Assembly (NCBI GenBank): GCA_027064585.1
Contig: JAMOPI010000024.1
Coordinates: forward strand, 1 to 64,000
DNA from: Candidatus Desulfofervidaceae bacterium
GTDB lineage: Bacteria > Desulfobacterota > Desulfofervidia > Desulfofervidales > Desulfofervidaceae
DNA length: 64,000 bases
Direction of reading: 5' to 3'
Numbering within the stretch: position 1 is the first letter of the stretch; each line of letters opens with the position of its first letter. Below, in pieces: positions 37,202-47,719 of this stretch. The position numbers and the translations under genes were made by a program. Under the pieces are notes generated by a model, which was given only the letters and a program-made list of their open reading frames with translations, had not been told where the DNA came from and did not search any database.

Positions 37202-37828
37202 ATGGCAGTTCTTTTGGGATTAATCGCAAGCTATCTTTTAGGTTCTATCCCGGTAGCCCTTTTAGTGGGAAAGTTTTATGGGGGAATAGATGTAAGAAAA
37301 CTAGGTAGTGGCAATATTGGCGCGACCAATGTGGCCCGAACGGTAGGAAAAAAGGCAGGGCTTATTACCCTTATTGGCGATATGTTAAAAGGGGCACTGC
37401 CTGTGGCATTTTTTATACTTTTTGTAGGCACAGATACCCTTACGCATCAATTGCTTGTTTGTTTGGCCGGCCTAGCTGCCTTTTTAGGTCATCTTTTCTC
37501 CATTTATTTAAAGTTTAAAGGAGGTAAGGGCGTAGCCACGGCCACAGGGGTGTTTTTGGTGCTTTGTCCGCTGGCCATATTAGGTGATTTTTTGGTATTT
37601 TTATGCGTAGCCTGGCGTTGGCGCTATGTCTCCCTAGCTTCTATCACGGCAGCCGCCTTTTTGCCTACCTGGGTGGGATTAGTGACGAACAAAAAGCTTT
37701 ATATAGTTCTAGCCGTTGTCATTGGTATATTGATTATTTATCGGCACAAAGATAATATTCACCGTCTGCTGCAAGGAAAAGAACCCAACTTTTCTTTTAC
37801 TCCACCTGCAAACTCCGCAGGCGGTTAA
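37202..37828 (+). CDS. plsY: Glycerol-3-phosphate acyltransferase PlsY
   Basis: Inner-membrane enzyme that acylates glycerol-3-phosphate from acyl phosphate, the first step of phospholipid synthesis. 208 residues, several transmembrane helices, and the family motifs GSIPVALLVGK, GSGNIGATNVAR and KFKGGKGVATA. ATG 37202 follows AGGAGG; the longer frame to 37148 lacks support. It overlaps the convergent ATPase gene by 32 bp. Confidence 0.95.
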   Translation: MAVLLGLIASYLLGSIPVALLVGKFYGGIDVRKLGSGNIGATNVARTVGKKAGLITLIGDMLKGALPVAFFILFVGTDTLTHQLLVCLAGLAAFLGHLFSIYLKFKGGKGVATATGVFLVLCPLAILGDFLVFLCVAWRWRYVSLASITAAAFLPTWVGLVTNKKLYIVLAVVIGILIIYRHKDNIHRLLQGKEPNFSFTPPANSAGG

Positions 37829-39494
37829 GGGCAAAGGCAATTTCCTGAGAGCGGCAGCGAGCCAAAGTGCCTGCGCGGTAGGGAAGAAGGATGTCAAGTC
37901 CTTTTTGGTTAATCTCTTTTTCTATATAAAGGATGGCTTCTTTTAAGGATAAGCCCTTTGCTAACAGCTTATTGGCATAATAGTCAAGGACATGACCAAT
38001 AAAAAGGGTCTGCCCTGTTTCTTTCAAGTGCTCATTGGCACTTAAATCAATGGTTTGGCGGCCAAAAATTAAGGTCTTAAGCCCCTTGGCAGTAATCTTT
38101 TTCTTCCCTCCCTTCTTAGGATCTAAGCCTTGCACAGGCCGCCGTGGAAGCGGAGGTTTAAATGGTTCTGCACATTCAGATTTTCTCCCCGTTTGATATT
38201 TGGTGGCAATTTCCTTTGCCTGTTTGGTTACATAAACGGGTCTATAGGTATCCATCATAATGACATGATCGGCCACATCTAAATAATCCCCACACCCACC
38301 CATGACCAAAATAGTAGAAACACCAAGGCGTGTGTAAAGTTCTTTAATGCGGTCAAGAAAAGGGGTAATAGGCTCTTTGTCTTTACTTACTAACGCCTGC
38401 ATGCGTTTGTCCCTGACCATAAAGTTGGTGGCTGATGTATCTTCGTCTACCAAGAGCAGGTGCGTACCGATCTCTATCGCCTCAATGATATTGGCCGCCT
38501 GTGAGGTGCTGCCGCTGGCGTTTGCAGTACGAAAACGTCTTGTGTCCTGGCCAAAGGGCAAATTATTAATAAAAGGAGAAATATCTACCTTCTCTACCTC
38601 TCTTCCTTCCTCGGCCTTGATCTTAACCGCATCAGGCAGGGTGACAATATATTCTCGTCCATCCCCAGGGATGTGGCTATAAATACCCTCTTGAATGGCC
38701 TTTAAGAAAGTAGATTTACCATGAAAGCCCCCGCCAACGATAAGGGTAATACCTTCAGGAATACCCATACCCGCAATTTCGCCTCGGTATGGTAAAGTAA
38801 TTTTTACTTGCATTTCTGATGGGGACTGAAAGGGAATGGCCGTGGTCAAAGGGGTATCTTCTACCCCACTTTTACGCGGAAGAATAGCCCCATTGGGAAT
38901 AAAGGCCACTAAATGGAATTCCTTTAATTTCTCACGCAGGATTTCCTGATCCTCGTAGGTAAAGATGTGTTTTTCTAAGGCTTGTTTGGGTAAATTTTTG
39001 TATAAAAGGGACTTTTGGGCAATCTGGGGAAGATAATCACAAAGGATTTTTTCTGCCTTATCGGCCAAGATGCGACGGCCACTGGCAGGAAGGCCCACGG
39101 TAAAACGCACTTCTAAAAAAGAATCTTTAATGATCACACTGTTTCTCTCTAAAATGACCTGTCCGCACGGTTGTATCCCAATACGACCACTGTAACCTGT
39201 ACCACAAGGTCTAGAATATTCTTTGGCTACCTGCAGGAAAATGCGGTTAAGAAAATCGCAAAGGGCAATGGTGCGGCGTTTGTTGCTGTAAAAATGAGAG
39301 GGGATACCTGTTTCTTCTATGGGTACAATAATGGTCAGGCGTGAAGGAGAGGCAAAGGGATCTCCCTGGACATGGTCAATGGCCAACCTAAACCACGGAA
39401 ACTGATAAACACCTTCTAACTCTTTATATGCCCTATATCCCCGCCCGTTTATACGCTTTATGATTTGTCTTAACTGATAAATGTCTCTTGGCAT
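37797..39494 (-). CDS. Predicted ATPase of the ABC class
   Basis: 565 residues of the ABC_ATPase (PF09818-like) family. The P-loop variant [14 protein letters not shown], a signature-like ASGSTSQA, and the Walker [15 protein letters not shown] are visible, with [18 protein letters not shown] after them. There are no membrane segments. Members are widespread but have no settled role; links to RNA or DNA transactions are guesses. It has its own promoter region opposite ilvD. Confidence 0.85.
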   Translation of the reverse strand: MPRDIYQLRQIIKRINGRGYRAYKELEGVYQFPWFRLAIDHVQGDPFASPSRLTIIVPIEETGIPSHFYSNKRRTIALCDFLNRIFLQVAKEYSRPCGTGYSGRIGIQPCGQVILERNSVIIKDSFLEVRFTVGLPASGRRILADKAEKILCDYLPQIAQKSLLYKNLPKQALEKHIFTYEDQEILREKLKEFHLVAFIPNGAILPRKSGVEDTPLTTAIPFQSPSEMQVKITLPYRGEIAGMGIPEGITLIVGGGFHGKSTFLKAIQEGIYSHIPGDGREYIVTLPDAVKIKAEEGREVEKVDISPFINNLPFGQDTRRFRTANASGSTSQAANIIEAIEIGTHLLLVDEDTSATNFMVRDKRMQALVSKDKEPITPFLDRIKELYTRLGVSTILVMGGCGDYLDVADHVIMMDTYRPVYVTKQAKEIATKYQTGRKSECAEPFKPPLPRRPVQGLDPKKGGKKKITAKGLKTLIFGRQTIDLSANEHLKETGQTLFIGHVLDYYANKLLAKGLSLKEAILYIEKEINQKGLDILLPYRAGTLARCRSQEIAFALNRLRSLQVE

Positions 39495-39617
39495 TTTTAC
39501 CTCTCTAACCAGGCATATATACTAACATTTTCTGCTGGGTATGCAAGAAATAATTTTCCCTTGCCATTTTTGGAAAAAGTTTTACACTCAAGGAAATTTC
39601 TCTTGGAGGTAAAGTTC

Positions 39618-41285
39618 ATGCAAAGACGTAGCCGTAGAATGATAGAAGGGCTAGAAAAGGCGCCGCATCGGTCTTTGTTTAAGGCCATGGGTTATACTGA
39701 CGAAGAGCTAGCAAAACCCATTATTGGTGTGGTCAATGCGGGCAATGAGCTTATTCCTGGCCATATTCATCTGGATAGGATTACAGAGGCGGTCAAGGCT
39801 GGCGTTCGGATGGCTGGGGGCACGCCCATGGAATTCCGCGTCATTGGCATGTGTGACGGCACGGCCATGCATCATGAAGGCATGAAGTATTCCCTGATGA
39901 GTCGGGAGGTCATTGCCGATTCTATAGAGGTCATGGCCATGGGGCAGCCATTTGATGGTTTGGTCCTCGTCACCAACTGCGACAAGATCATCCCAGGGAT
40001 GCTTATGGCTGCCATGCGTTTAAATATCCCTAGTATTATCGTTAGTGGAGGACCGATGCTGGCCGGTATGTGGGAGGGTAAAAAGGTAGATTTGATTTCT
40101 GTATTTGAAGGTGTAGGAGCGGTTAAGGCAGGCAAGATGACAGAAACCCAATTGGCTGAGTTAGAAAATGCAGCCTGTCCGGGTTGTGGTTCATGTGCTG
40201 GCATGTTCACGGCCAACTCTATGAACTGCTTAAGTGAAACTATCGGTTTGGCCTTACCTGGCAATGGAACCATTCCGGCCGTCTCGGCTGCACGTATTCG
40301 CCTGGCCAAAAAGGCAGGAATGCAAATCATGCGGCTGGTAGAGAAAGATATTAAACCGCGAGATATTGCCACCTTAGAGGCATTTGAAAATGCCATTGCC
40401 GTAGATATGGCCTTAGGCTGTTCTACCAATACTGTCTTACACCTAATGGCCATCGCCCATGAGGCGGGTGTGCCTTTATCTCTCAAGACCTTCGACGAAA
40501 TGAGCCGCAGGGTACCTCATATTTGTAGCCTGCGCCCTGGTGGACCTCATTTTTTGGAAGATCTAGACAGGGCTGGTGGCATCCCGGCCGTAATGAAGGA
40601 AATTTCTAAGAAAGACCTTCTGCATCTGAATGTTTTGACAGTAACCGAAAAGACCGTGGGAGAAAATATTGCCCTGGCTAAAAATAAGGACAAAACGGTT
40701 ATCCGACCCATTGATGATCCTTATGAACCTGAAGGTGGCCTGGCTATTCTTTATGGCAATCTGGCCCCAGAAGGAGCGGTCATTAAACAATCGGCCGTAA
40801 GTGCACAAATGCGGGCCTTTACGGGTAGGGCCAGGGTGTTTGACAGTGAAGAGGAGGCCACGCAGGCCATCTTGGAAGGAAAGATTAAGGCGGGCGATGT
40901 GGTCGTTATTCGGTATGAAGGACCTAAAGGTGGCCCTGGCATGCGGGAAATGCTTACACCTACCTCGGCGATTGTAGGTATGGGTTTGGATAAGGAAGTA
41001 GCCTTAATTACCGATGGACGGTTTAGTGGTGGCACTAGGGGAGCGGCCATTGGTCATGTTTCCCCTGAGGCCGCTGCCGGTGGTCCTATTGCTCTCATTC
41101 AAGAGGGAGATTTGATTGAAATCAATCTGCCCGAAAAAAGGCTTGAACTTAAGGTGTCAGAAGAGGAGTTGCAGCAAAGACGGGCGGCCTGGAAACCCTT
41201 ACCACCCAAGATCAAGGCGGGTTATGCCCTACGCTATGCCAAGATGGTTTCTTCGGCCAGTGAAGGAGCCATTTTGAAATTATAA
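39618..41285 (+). CDS. ilvD: Dihydroxy-acid dehydratase
   Basis: Third common step of valine, leucine and isoleucine synthesis. 555 residues with the iron-sulfur cysteines in [21 protein letters not shown] and GCSTNT, and the C-terminal [12 protein letters not shown] 39618 follows TTGGAGG by ten bases; an upstream frame to 39561 has no ribosome site. Probable promoter TTGCCA-N16-TACACT about 40 bp upstream. No other ilv gene is in the window. Confidence 0.97.
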   Translation: MQRRSRRMIEGLEKAPHRSLFKAMGYTDEELAKPIIGVVNAGNELIPGHIHLDRITEAVKAGVRMAGGTPMEFRVIGMCDGTAMHHEGMKYSLMSREVIADSIEVMAMGQPFDGLVLVTNCDKIIPGMLMAAMRLNIPSIIVSGGPMLAGMWEGKKVDLISVFEGVGAVKAGKMTETQLAELENAACPGCGSCAGMFTANSMNCLSETIGLALPGNGTIPAVSAARIRLAKKAGMQIMRLVEKDIKPRDIATLEAFENAIAVDMALGCSTNTVLHLMAIAHEAGVPLSLKTFDEMSRRVPHICSLRPGGPHFLEDLDRAGGIPAVMKEISKKDLLHLNVLTVTEKTVGENIALAKNKDKTVIRPIDDPYEPEGGLAILYGNLAPEGAVIKQSAVSAQMRAFTGRARVFDSEEEATQAILEGKIKAGDVVVIRYEGPKGGPGMREMLTPTSAIVGMGLDKEVALITDGRFSGGTRGAAIGHVSPEAAAGGPIALIQEGDLIEINLPEKRLELKVSEEELQQRRAAWKPLPPKIKAGYALRYAKMVSSASEGAILKL

Positions 41286-41298
41286 GTACCCTTCATAG

Positions 41299-41330
41299 AT
41301 ATCGGCCCCATCCCTGGGGCCGATATTTTG
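41299..41330 (+). terminator. ilvD terminator
   Basis: Eleven-bp stem ATATCGGCCCC/GGGGCCGATAT around a six-base loop, followed by TTTTGT. It ends ilvD and could also act on the convergent peptidase gene. Confidence 0.85.
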
Positions 41331-41365
41331 TCTAAATTTGAGGTAAAAAAGAGTTTATAAAAGAA

Positions 41366-42244
41366 TTATGATTTTCTCCCTTTTAAATATGGATAGGGAT
41401 TAACCCTCTTTTTGTGATGCCAGACCTCATAATGTACATGCGAACCCGTGGCCAGCCCTGTATGGCCAACATATCCAATTACCTGTCCCCGCTTTACCCG
41501 TTGTCCTACCTTTACGATATAGCGTTTTAAATGAGCATAAAAGGTCGTATAGCCATAACCGTGTTTAATAATAACAAAATTTCCGCTTCCTTTTGTTCGT
41601 CCTACATACACAACAATACCATCAGCTGTACTTTTTACAGGCGTCCCTTCCATTGCCGCAACGTCCACCCCATAATGAAATTCGCGCTTATGCGTAATGG
41701 GATTTTTCCTCCAGCCATAGCCAGAAGAGATGTAACCATAGGTAGGAAAACCGCAAGGAGTAGCAAGATAGATAGACTTCTGTTTTTTAAGATATACCTG
41801 CAGCGCGGCGATACTTTTTAATCTCCTGTTCACTTCTTTTCTGATAAGATCTATATCCTCAACCTCACCTATACCTCCTTGTAAAACAGCCAAATTGGCC
41901 CTTTCTAAAATCTTATCTCTTGACTTCAGTTTTAATAAGCTACGCAGTTTTTGCTCTGTTTGCTGAAGTTGCGCTAAGGTAATTTTTAGGTCATTCAGAT
42001 TTCCGTTGTATTTCCTTTCCAAAAAGGAAATTTTCTTTTGGGCGAGAGAAAGTCTTTGCTGCAATTCAAAGTAGCTTGGAAGCTTAATGATGAAAGTTAT
42101 TGCCAAAATGAGGCAAATTCCAAAAAGAGAAAAAAGGCCAAGCAATGTGGCCATTGTTAAAGTAAAACTGTGTTCTGTCCTTTGAAAAGGAGACGTCATA
42201 TCAATCTTTACCTGAGACCGCAATATATGCCAACATTTTTTCAT
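41366..42244 (-). CDS. M23 family peptidase with coiled coil
   Basis: 292 residues: an N-terminal transmembrane helix (about 30-52), a coiled-coil region (about 60-110) and a LytM domain with HYGVDVAA and HVHYEVW zinc motifs. The layout resembles periplasmic septal or cell-shape endopeptidases and EnvC-type activators. It is monocistronic, with ilvD ending downstream, and its promoter abuts element H. A GGAGGAG site precedes the ATG. Confidence 0.9.
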   Translation of the reverse strand: MKKCWHILRSQVKIDMTSPFQRTEHSFTLTMATLLGLFSLFGICLILAITFIIKLPSYFELQQRLSLAQKKISFLERKYNGNLNDLKITLAQLQQTEQKLRSLLKLKSRDKILERANLAVLQGGIGEVEDIDLIRKEVNRRLKSIAALQVYLKKQKSIYLATPCGFPTYGYISSGYGWRKNPITHKREFHYGVDVAAMEGTPVKSTADGIVVYVGRTKGSGNFVIIKHGYGYTTFYAHLKRYIVKVGQRVKRGQVIGYVGHTGLATGSHVHYEVWHHKKRVNPYPYLKGRKS

Positions 42245-42265
42245 TATTCTCCTCCTCTACGGCGC

Positions 42266-42294
42266 AAAATACCGGTTTTTTAAAATATTGTCAA
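42266..42294 (-). promoter_or_regulatory. Putative promoter of the second M23 peptidase
   Basis: TTGACA (42289-42294), 17-bp spacer, TATTTT (42266-42271). The -35 box is exactly 13 bp from the left end of element H. Confidence 0.6.
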
Positions 42295-42307
42295 GGAAAA
42301 TCAAACA

Positions 42308-42801
42308 CCCAAAATCTGCGATTGATTTTTAAAGAAGGACATTTGAGATGAGGAAGGAATTAAGAAAAATGCCAGAATTATCCCTTCTCCTTTTTAAAAA
42401 TTATATGCCAGGGCCTCGCTTATGCGGTCAAGGGTCTTCACGCGCTACGCTCGTTTCGACCTGCCCTTTGGGCAGGCAGCGCCCTGCAGGCTTGCCCTTG
42501 ACCGCCCTCGGCCCTGGAAAAAAAGAAAAATCGCAAGGAGGAAGGGAAAAAAGAAAATTTCCCTTGTTCTTCCTGGCCTCAAAAAGAAAAAAAGCGCCGT
42601 AGCGAGCGAGGTCAAGGCTGGCTGTTAAGCCACCCGTAGGGCTTGGCCTTGACCGTATAAGCGAGCGGAGGTGCTACAATTATAATTGGGCTTGAGGAAA
42701 AGGTGAATGTTTTTCACCTTTTAGGTGAAAGGCGTTTTTTAAAAAATCGCTTTATGATAAGCAACTTGTGGGGTTTTTGAAGAGCAATCACGGATTTTGG
42801 G
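42308..42801. mobile_element. Palindromic intergenic element, copy H (long form)
   Basis: About 494 bp, starting CCCAAAATCTGCGATTGA and ending CAATCACGGATTTTGGG. It has two hairpin modules, one built on CCTGCCCTTTGGGCAGG and one on GGTCAAGGCTGGC/GGCCTTGACC, joined by a purine-rich linker. Outward boxes are TTGACC-N20-TATAAT (left) and TTGACC-N20-TACAAT (right). The right edge is five bases from the AsmA-like stop codon. Confidence 0.9.
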
Positions 42802-42806
42802 AAATA

Positions 42807-45800
42807 TCAATAGTATGTTCCAGGAACAAATATTTCTATAGGTAGCTTAATAATGCGCTTCATTAAATCAAAAGTCCCTTTAGCAACGGCCGTAGCCGGA
42901 AGAATTTTTACTTCAGGATTTTCTATTGGACCCTTTATCTCAATAGGGACGGAAATAAAGGTCTTACTCTTTCCTGTTAAGACCTTTCCCAGAATGGGAA
43001 TTTTACTCAGGATAATGTCTATGGTCCTTAAAGGCGCCACTAAAATCGTTAAGTCCGTGGTGAAATCAGAGGTGTTTATTGTTCCTTGACCAACAATCTT
43101 CATGGCTGAACTATCTATGACGGCTGATTCTATTTTTAGAATACCATTATGAAGTGTAGCCTTCATTTCAAATTTATTATAAGCAAAACCTTCTTCACTT
43201 AAATCAGGTAGATGACCTTTAAAGACATTTATAACATTCAAAAGAGAAAATATCTTGGCCAAAAGGGTGAATTTATATACCCTCCCTTTGGTTGAATAAA
43301 ATATAAGCTTCCCTTGGGAGTGTTCTTGAAGAGGATCCCTTTTTCCTTCAGCGGTAAAATAGGCCTTTAAGTTATACTGAGCATGGATAATACTTTTTCC
43401 TTTAATCACACAATTTAAAAACTGACTTAAATCTTGATTTTGCGCCATTAAATCTGCCTTCATATAAATCTTACCTTCTTTTAAACCCAAATTGCCTTTT
43501 GTCTCTATGTTGCAATAATGACTTTGTTCAATTTGGATATGTATATCTTTTAAACTTTTTACTTTGATGAACGCCTTGGTTCCTTTAAAGAGAAAAGATT
43601 TGTACTTAAAAAGGTCGTTTGTTACCTTTAACTCCCCTTTAACATCAAATAACCGAAAAGAGCCTTTTTTCGGTTTAAACAGGGTAAACAATTCCTGGGC
43701 ATCTATAAAAGGGGAATAAATATTCCCCTTCACCAAAAGGGCCTTAGGAGCAAAGCTAACCTGTCCCTTGCCACTTAATGCGCTACTTTTATAGGCTAAT
43801 GATAAGGCATCTACTACAATTGCTCTATTCTCTGCCCTAAACACCGCCTCTTTAAGTTGTAAGCCTGGTTTAAGGTTATTTAGACTTCTAATCAAAAGAT
43901 TACCCACAAGGCTAGATGTCCCCAAATGAGCAAGGTTTATTTTCCCCTCTAAATTTCCCTTTAATTTAAGTTTTCCATATTCATTTCTTAAGAACAGCCT
44001 CTCAAGCGTGGGAAAATATAGTTCCCCCTTAAAGGCAAAAGTAATCTGAGGCACGCAAGGATAATAATCCAAGGAAAGGAGGCAGGTCCTTTTGTGATCC
44101 TTAATAAAAAGCCTTTGTAAAGAAAAATAATCAGGCTTATAGCTCAAGTTAAGAGAAACCTGAATTTGATCTGCATTTAGGATATCTCCCTGAAAATGCA
44201 CAAATTTAGGGGTATATTCTATCTTACATTTTTCTATCTTTAGCGGCAGTCTTACCTTAAACCTTTCAGGTAGTTTGGCCAAACGGTAAATCCAATCTCT
44301 TAAAACTTCCTGCCTTATCTCTCCCCTTCCCCAAAGATAGATTTTTCTCTGTGCGCTAAATGGAAGTTGAATTTTGCCTGAAAGGACAAAAGGATTGCCG
44401 CTTTGAAAGTGCCCTGTTATATCACAAAATTCAATCAGATTAGGCAAAAAAACTCCTTCTCCCTTTTCTAACCAAATTTCTTCAGGCAAAAAGGAGAAAA
44501 ATATCCTCGTTTTTTGCACGCTAAAGGGAAGATAGGCATCATAAGTAAAGTTTTTACCCAAATTTAATTGCAAACAGCCATTTTTTATCGTTACTACACC
44601 CTGCTTGATCCGAAATAACTGCCAGATTTTTTGCGCAAACCTTTGTTTACCCAACCAAGGATCAATCTCATCGGCCTGCAAACGGGCAAAAAGGGAAGAA
44701 ATATTAACTTTAATATCTTTCCCTGTAGAAAAGTCCACCTCACCGTTGGCCTTACTTACAATCGTATGACCCAAGCTACCTTTTAAGTCCTGCCAGGTAA
44801 TTCTACCTGATTTATAGGTAAAACTAATCTTATCTATCGCTACTGGATAAGGCAAACGGAGATAGTTTATCCTGGCCTCCTCTATCTTACCGTTTAAGGC
44901 TACTTTTATCTTATGATGGGTACCGTACAAATGAAGGGTAACCTTGATCTTCCCTTCTACCTGTTTAATGTATTTTAGCTCTTGTTGCACACTCTCTGTC
45001 TTAACAAAACGCTTAAGAAAGGTCATTCCTGTCTTTAATGGAGCTATGACCGCTGTCTTTATTTCCAATGTGCCTGCTTTTTTATTTAAACAAATGGCCA
45101 TCTGGCCGTTTTGAAGCTGTGCCTCTTCTATCTTACCTGATATATTCTTCCCATAAAGTACTCCCTTCCTTAGCCACACCTTCCCCTTAGCCTGCTGAAG
45201 GAGTAAGTACACCCCAGGGATCTCTATCTCTGCCCCATCAGCCAGGGCATCTATCTTAATGGTCTTACCCTCCTTTAGGCCACTAATTTCCTTGGCCTTT
45301 TGCGAAATGGTAAAAGATGTCACTTTACCAGCCTTAACAATTTCAAAAACCTTCTTTACTATTTTCCCTTCGGGAAAGAGGGCAAAGGCATATCTCTTTA
45401 TCTCTTCTACATTTAAGTCCTTTGCCTGCAGGGTATAGCCAATTTCTTTTCCTTTTTGGTAAAAGAAATTAGCCTGACCGTATATATGAGGTGTTTTTAA
45501 GTCTATCTTGGTGAGTTTTATATCCCATCTATCATGTTGTCTAAGGGCTGTGCCCTGAATAACTCCACACTCAAATCTCAATACTCTATGCGCTTCTAAA
45601 GAAGGAAGCTTTAAACGCAGACAGGGGAAGACAAAATTAAACCCGATGTTTAGTTCTTCCTTAGGCACATAATGAAAGGTAAGGTGTAAATCTCCATTTG
45701 CCTCCATCCTGTGGCAAAACCTTCGCTGTACTTCTAATGGAAGAAAACATGCTATCCGATGAAAACTTATACCCTTTCCCTTTATTTCTCCCTCTATTCC

Positions 45801-46439
45801 TCCTATAGGATGTGCCCGAAGCTTTAGGGAAAGACCTTGGACAAAGGGAGAGTGAAAAGAGGTAGTCAAAAGAAATTGATCTTTTTGTAAACTGGCATCT
45901 AGCTTAAGAGAAAAAATAGAAAGAAGATTTTTCCCTTGGAAAAACAAAAGCCTTCCTTCTTTGAGGTGAAATCTCTTTATAAAGGGTAGAGAAAAAAGTT
46001 TTTTTTGAAAGTTTTTCCAGTCAGGTAGAAAAAAAGCTCCTGTCTCTTTTGTCTGATTTCCCCAAATGGTTAATTGGGGCTGGGTAAGGGATAAGTCTCC
46101 CTTTAATTTAAAGGCCATCAATGAAGATAGGAATGGAGATATAGTCATACAAGGAATAGATAATTTAAAATGATCTTGACTCAAAGTAACTTCTTGGAAA
46201 GAAAGTTTTGGTGTAGGCAGGATTTTTAATTGTATTTTACCAATCTGGGTTTCTATTTTATATCTTGTGTACAGTTCCTCTGCAATTTTTGTCTTAATGA
46301 CATTGAGGTTAATCAGGACTGGTAACAAAAACACCAGCAGGAGAAAAAAAGCCCCTAAAAGGCCAAGGCCTAATCCCAATAAGAAGCGTAGCGAATACCA
46401 GTGCCGAAAACGCCCCGTAGAAAAATTTTTATTTTTCAT
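42807..46439 (-). CDS. AsmA-like / YhdP-type large envelope protein
   Basis: 1210 residues: one N-terminal transmembrane helix (about 15-43), then a very long beta-rich periplasmic chain. The C-terminal region (LREGKIYMKADLM-like strands, then IVGQGTINTSDFTTDLTILVAPL and VPIEIKGPIENPEVKILPA) is the AsmA C-terminal signature. YhdP/TamB/AsmA relatives move phospholipids between membranes. It overlaps the radical SAM gene by 11 bp and ends beside element H. Confidence 0.88.
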   Translation of the reverse strand: MKNKNFSTGRFRHWYSLRFLLGLGLGLLGAFFLLLVFLLPVLINLNVIKTKIAEELYTRYKIETQIGKIQLKILPTPKLSFQEVTLSQDHFKLSIPCMTISPFLSSLMAFKLKGDLSLTQPQLTIWGNQTKETGAFFLPDWKNFQKKLFSLPFIKRFHLKEGRLLFFQGKNLLSIFSLKLDASLQKDQFLLTTSFHSPFVQGLSLKLRAHPIGGIEGEIKGKGISFHRIACFLPLEVQRRFCHRMEANGDLHLTFHYVPKEELNIGFNFVFPCLRLKLPSLEAHRVLRFECGVIQGTALRQHDRWDIKLTKIDLKTPHIYGQANFFYQKGKEIGYTLQAKDLNVEEIKRYAFALFPEGKIVKKVFEIVKAGKVTSFTISQKAKEISGLKEGKTIKIDALADGAEIEIPGVYLLLQQAKGKVWLRKGVLYGKNISGKIEEAQLQNGQMAICLNKKAGTLEIKTAVIAPLKTGMTFLKRFVKTESVQQELKYIKQVEGKIKVTLHLYGTHHKIKVALNGKIEEARINYLRLPYPVAIDKISFTYKSGRITWQDLKGSLGHTIVSKANGEVDFSTGKDIKVNISSLFARLQADEIDPWLGKQRFAQKIWQLFRIKQGVVTIKNGCLQLNLGKNFTYDAYLPFSVQKTRIFFSFLPEEIWLEKGEGVFLPNLIEFCDITGHFQSGNPFVLSGKIQLPFSAQRKIYLWGRGEIRQEVLRDWIYRLAKLPERFKVRLPLKIEKCKIEYTPKFVHFQGDILNADQIQVSLNLSYKPDYFSLQRLFIKDHKRTCLLSLDYYPCVPQITFAFKGELYFPTLERLFLRNEYGKLKLKGNLEGKINLAHLGTSSLVGNLLIRSLNNLKPGLQLKEAVFRAENRAIVVDALSLAYKSSALSGKGQVSFAPKALLVKGNIYSPFIDAQELFTLFKPKKGSFRLFDVKGELKVTNDLFKYKSFLFKGTKAFIKVKSLKDIHIQIEQSHYCNIETKGNLGLKEGKIYMKADLMAQNQDLSQFLNCVIKGKSIIHAQYNLKAYFTAEGKRDPLQEHSQGKLIFYSTKGRVYKFTLLAKIFSLLNVINVFKGHLPDLSEEGFAYNKFEMKATLHNGILKIESAVIDSSAMKIVGQGTINTSDFTTDLTILVAPLRTIDIILSKIPILGKVLTGKSKTFISVPIEIKGPIENPEVKILPATAVAKGTFDLMKRIIKLPIEIFVPGTYY

Positions 46440-47715
46440 TTTTGTCTAAATAGCGGTTATAATAGCCAAACTGGAGATGCGGGAATTCTCTTTTTAACTC
46501 CTCTACTAATCTTCTCATCCCTATTCCTGCAGTGTAGGGTAATTGCATCTGACGGACATACCAATAAGGATCAATGTTGAGGTTTTTCAGTTGAATAAAA
46601 TCTAGCTTTGTCTCCGCAATAAGTTGTTTTAAGGCCTCAATCTCCTCCCTCGTGTCAGAAAAGCCAGGGAAAATAAGATAATTAATCATGGTAAAAATAC
46701 CCCGCTCTTTAGCCAGTTTAATCGTCTTTTTAACATCAGCCAATGCGTAATTCTTTGGCCGGTAATACCGATGGTAAAGGTCCTCTCTGGCGCTGTTAAG
46801 GCTAACCCGAATGGAGTCTAGACCTGCATCAATAATCTTTTCTACCACATCAGGTAGACTTCCATTAGTGTTTAAATTGATTGTTCCCCTAGAAGTTTGC
46901 CGGCGCATCTCTTTTATACTGGCCGCAATTGTATCTCCAACCATCAGAGGTTCTCCCTCGCAGCCCTGGCCAAAACTAACAATAGGTTCCTCGGCATAAA
47001 GGAGGTGAGGCACAGTTAGCTCCACAATTTCTTCTACCGTAGGTACAAATTCAATCCGATGGTGAGAAGGCTCACAACTGTCAGGTTCTTGCCAAGAAAG
47101 ACAACCTAGGCAGCGGGCGTTGCAGGTAGGAGAGGTAGGAACAGGAAACTCCCAACGTTCATAAAAGGCATTTTTGGCGGCAAAACAGTGGTATTCGGTA
47201 GCGCAGATTCTTAAATGCTGTAAAAGGCGGTTGTTAGGAAAACGGCGACATTTTTCTTCTACTTTAGGCAGTAGAGTCCGATCATCATATTGAGAGGGAT
47301 GCCAGTGGGGATTATCTTCTATCAAAAAGGCAGGCACCCAATAACGATCATCATACCAGCCAACGGCGGTATAGGCCCAGAGGGGTAAAAGGTAATCCTT
47401 GTCTGCATAATCTACGGCCGGTAAAAGACACCTTACATATCCAGGGGCCATAAAGGCAGCCACACCATAACAGGGCTTCCTTTTATGAAAAGGAAGCGTT
47501 TCAAGCAGGTAAAAGTGCCCTCTTTTTTCATCATAACCCACCGGCGGACACTTAGGCAGAAAAAACAGCTTACTCCCATCTGGTAAAGGAATAAAGTCCT
47601 CTGGCTGAGGGATAACTATTTGCTCACCCGATTTACCTACAGCCTTAAGATACGGGTGAGTATAAATCTGTCCCTCCTCGTCTGCGTAGACTAAATAAGG
47701 AAGTTCCTTAAGCAT
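46429..47715 (-). CDS. Radical SAM protein, function unknown
   Basis: 428 residues. The cluster motif CNARCLGC (CX3CX2C) sits near residue 200, unusually late, after a 190-residue N-terminal domain of no recognised family. GQGCEGEPL and SIRVSLNSA follow the radical SAM barrel pattern. It has few extra cysteines, so a SPASM domain is unlikely. It sits between an EEP-type gene and an AsmA-like gene in one operon, which hints at an envelope task only by position. Confidence 0.85.
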   Translation of the reverse strand: MLKELPYLVYADEEGQIYTHPYLKAVGKSGEQIVIPQPEDFIPLPDGSKLFFLPKCPPVGYDEKRGHFYLLETLPFHKRKPCYGVAAFMAPGYVRCLLPAVDYADKDYLLPLWAYTAVGWYDDRYWVPAFLIEDNPHWHPSQYDDRTLLPKVEEKCRRFPNNRLLQHLRICATEYHCFAAKNAFYERWEFPVPTSPTCNARCLGCLSWQEPDSCEPSHHRIEFVPTVEEIVELTVPHLLYAEEPIVSFGQGCEGEPLMVGDTIAASIKEMRRQTSRGTINLNTNGSLPDVVEKIIDAGLDSIRVSLNSAREDLYHRYYRPKNYALADVKKTIKLAKERGIFTMINYLIFPGFSDTREEIEALKQLIAETKLDFIQLKNLNIDPYWYVRQMQLPYTAGIGMRRLVEELKREFPHLQFGYYNRYLDKNEK

Positions 47716-47719
47716 CGCT

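Noticed and set aside
39872-40486. Long minus-strand frame opposite ilvD
   Set aside because: It is an antisense shadow of a strongly conserved gene, and the protein shows no recognisable family.
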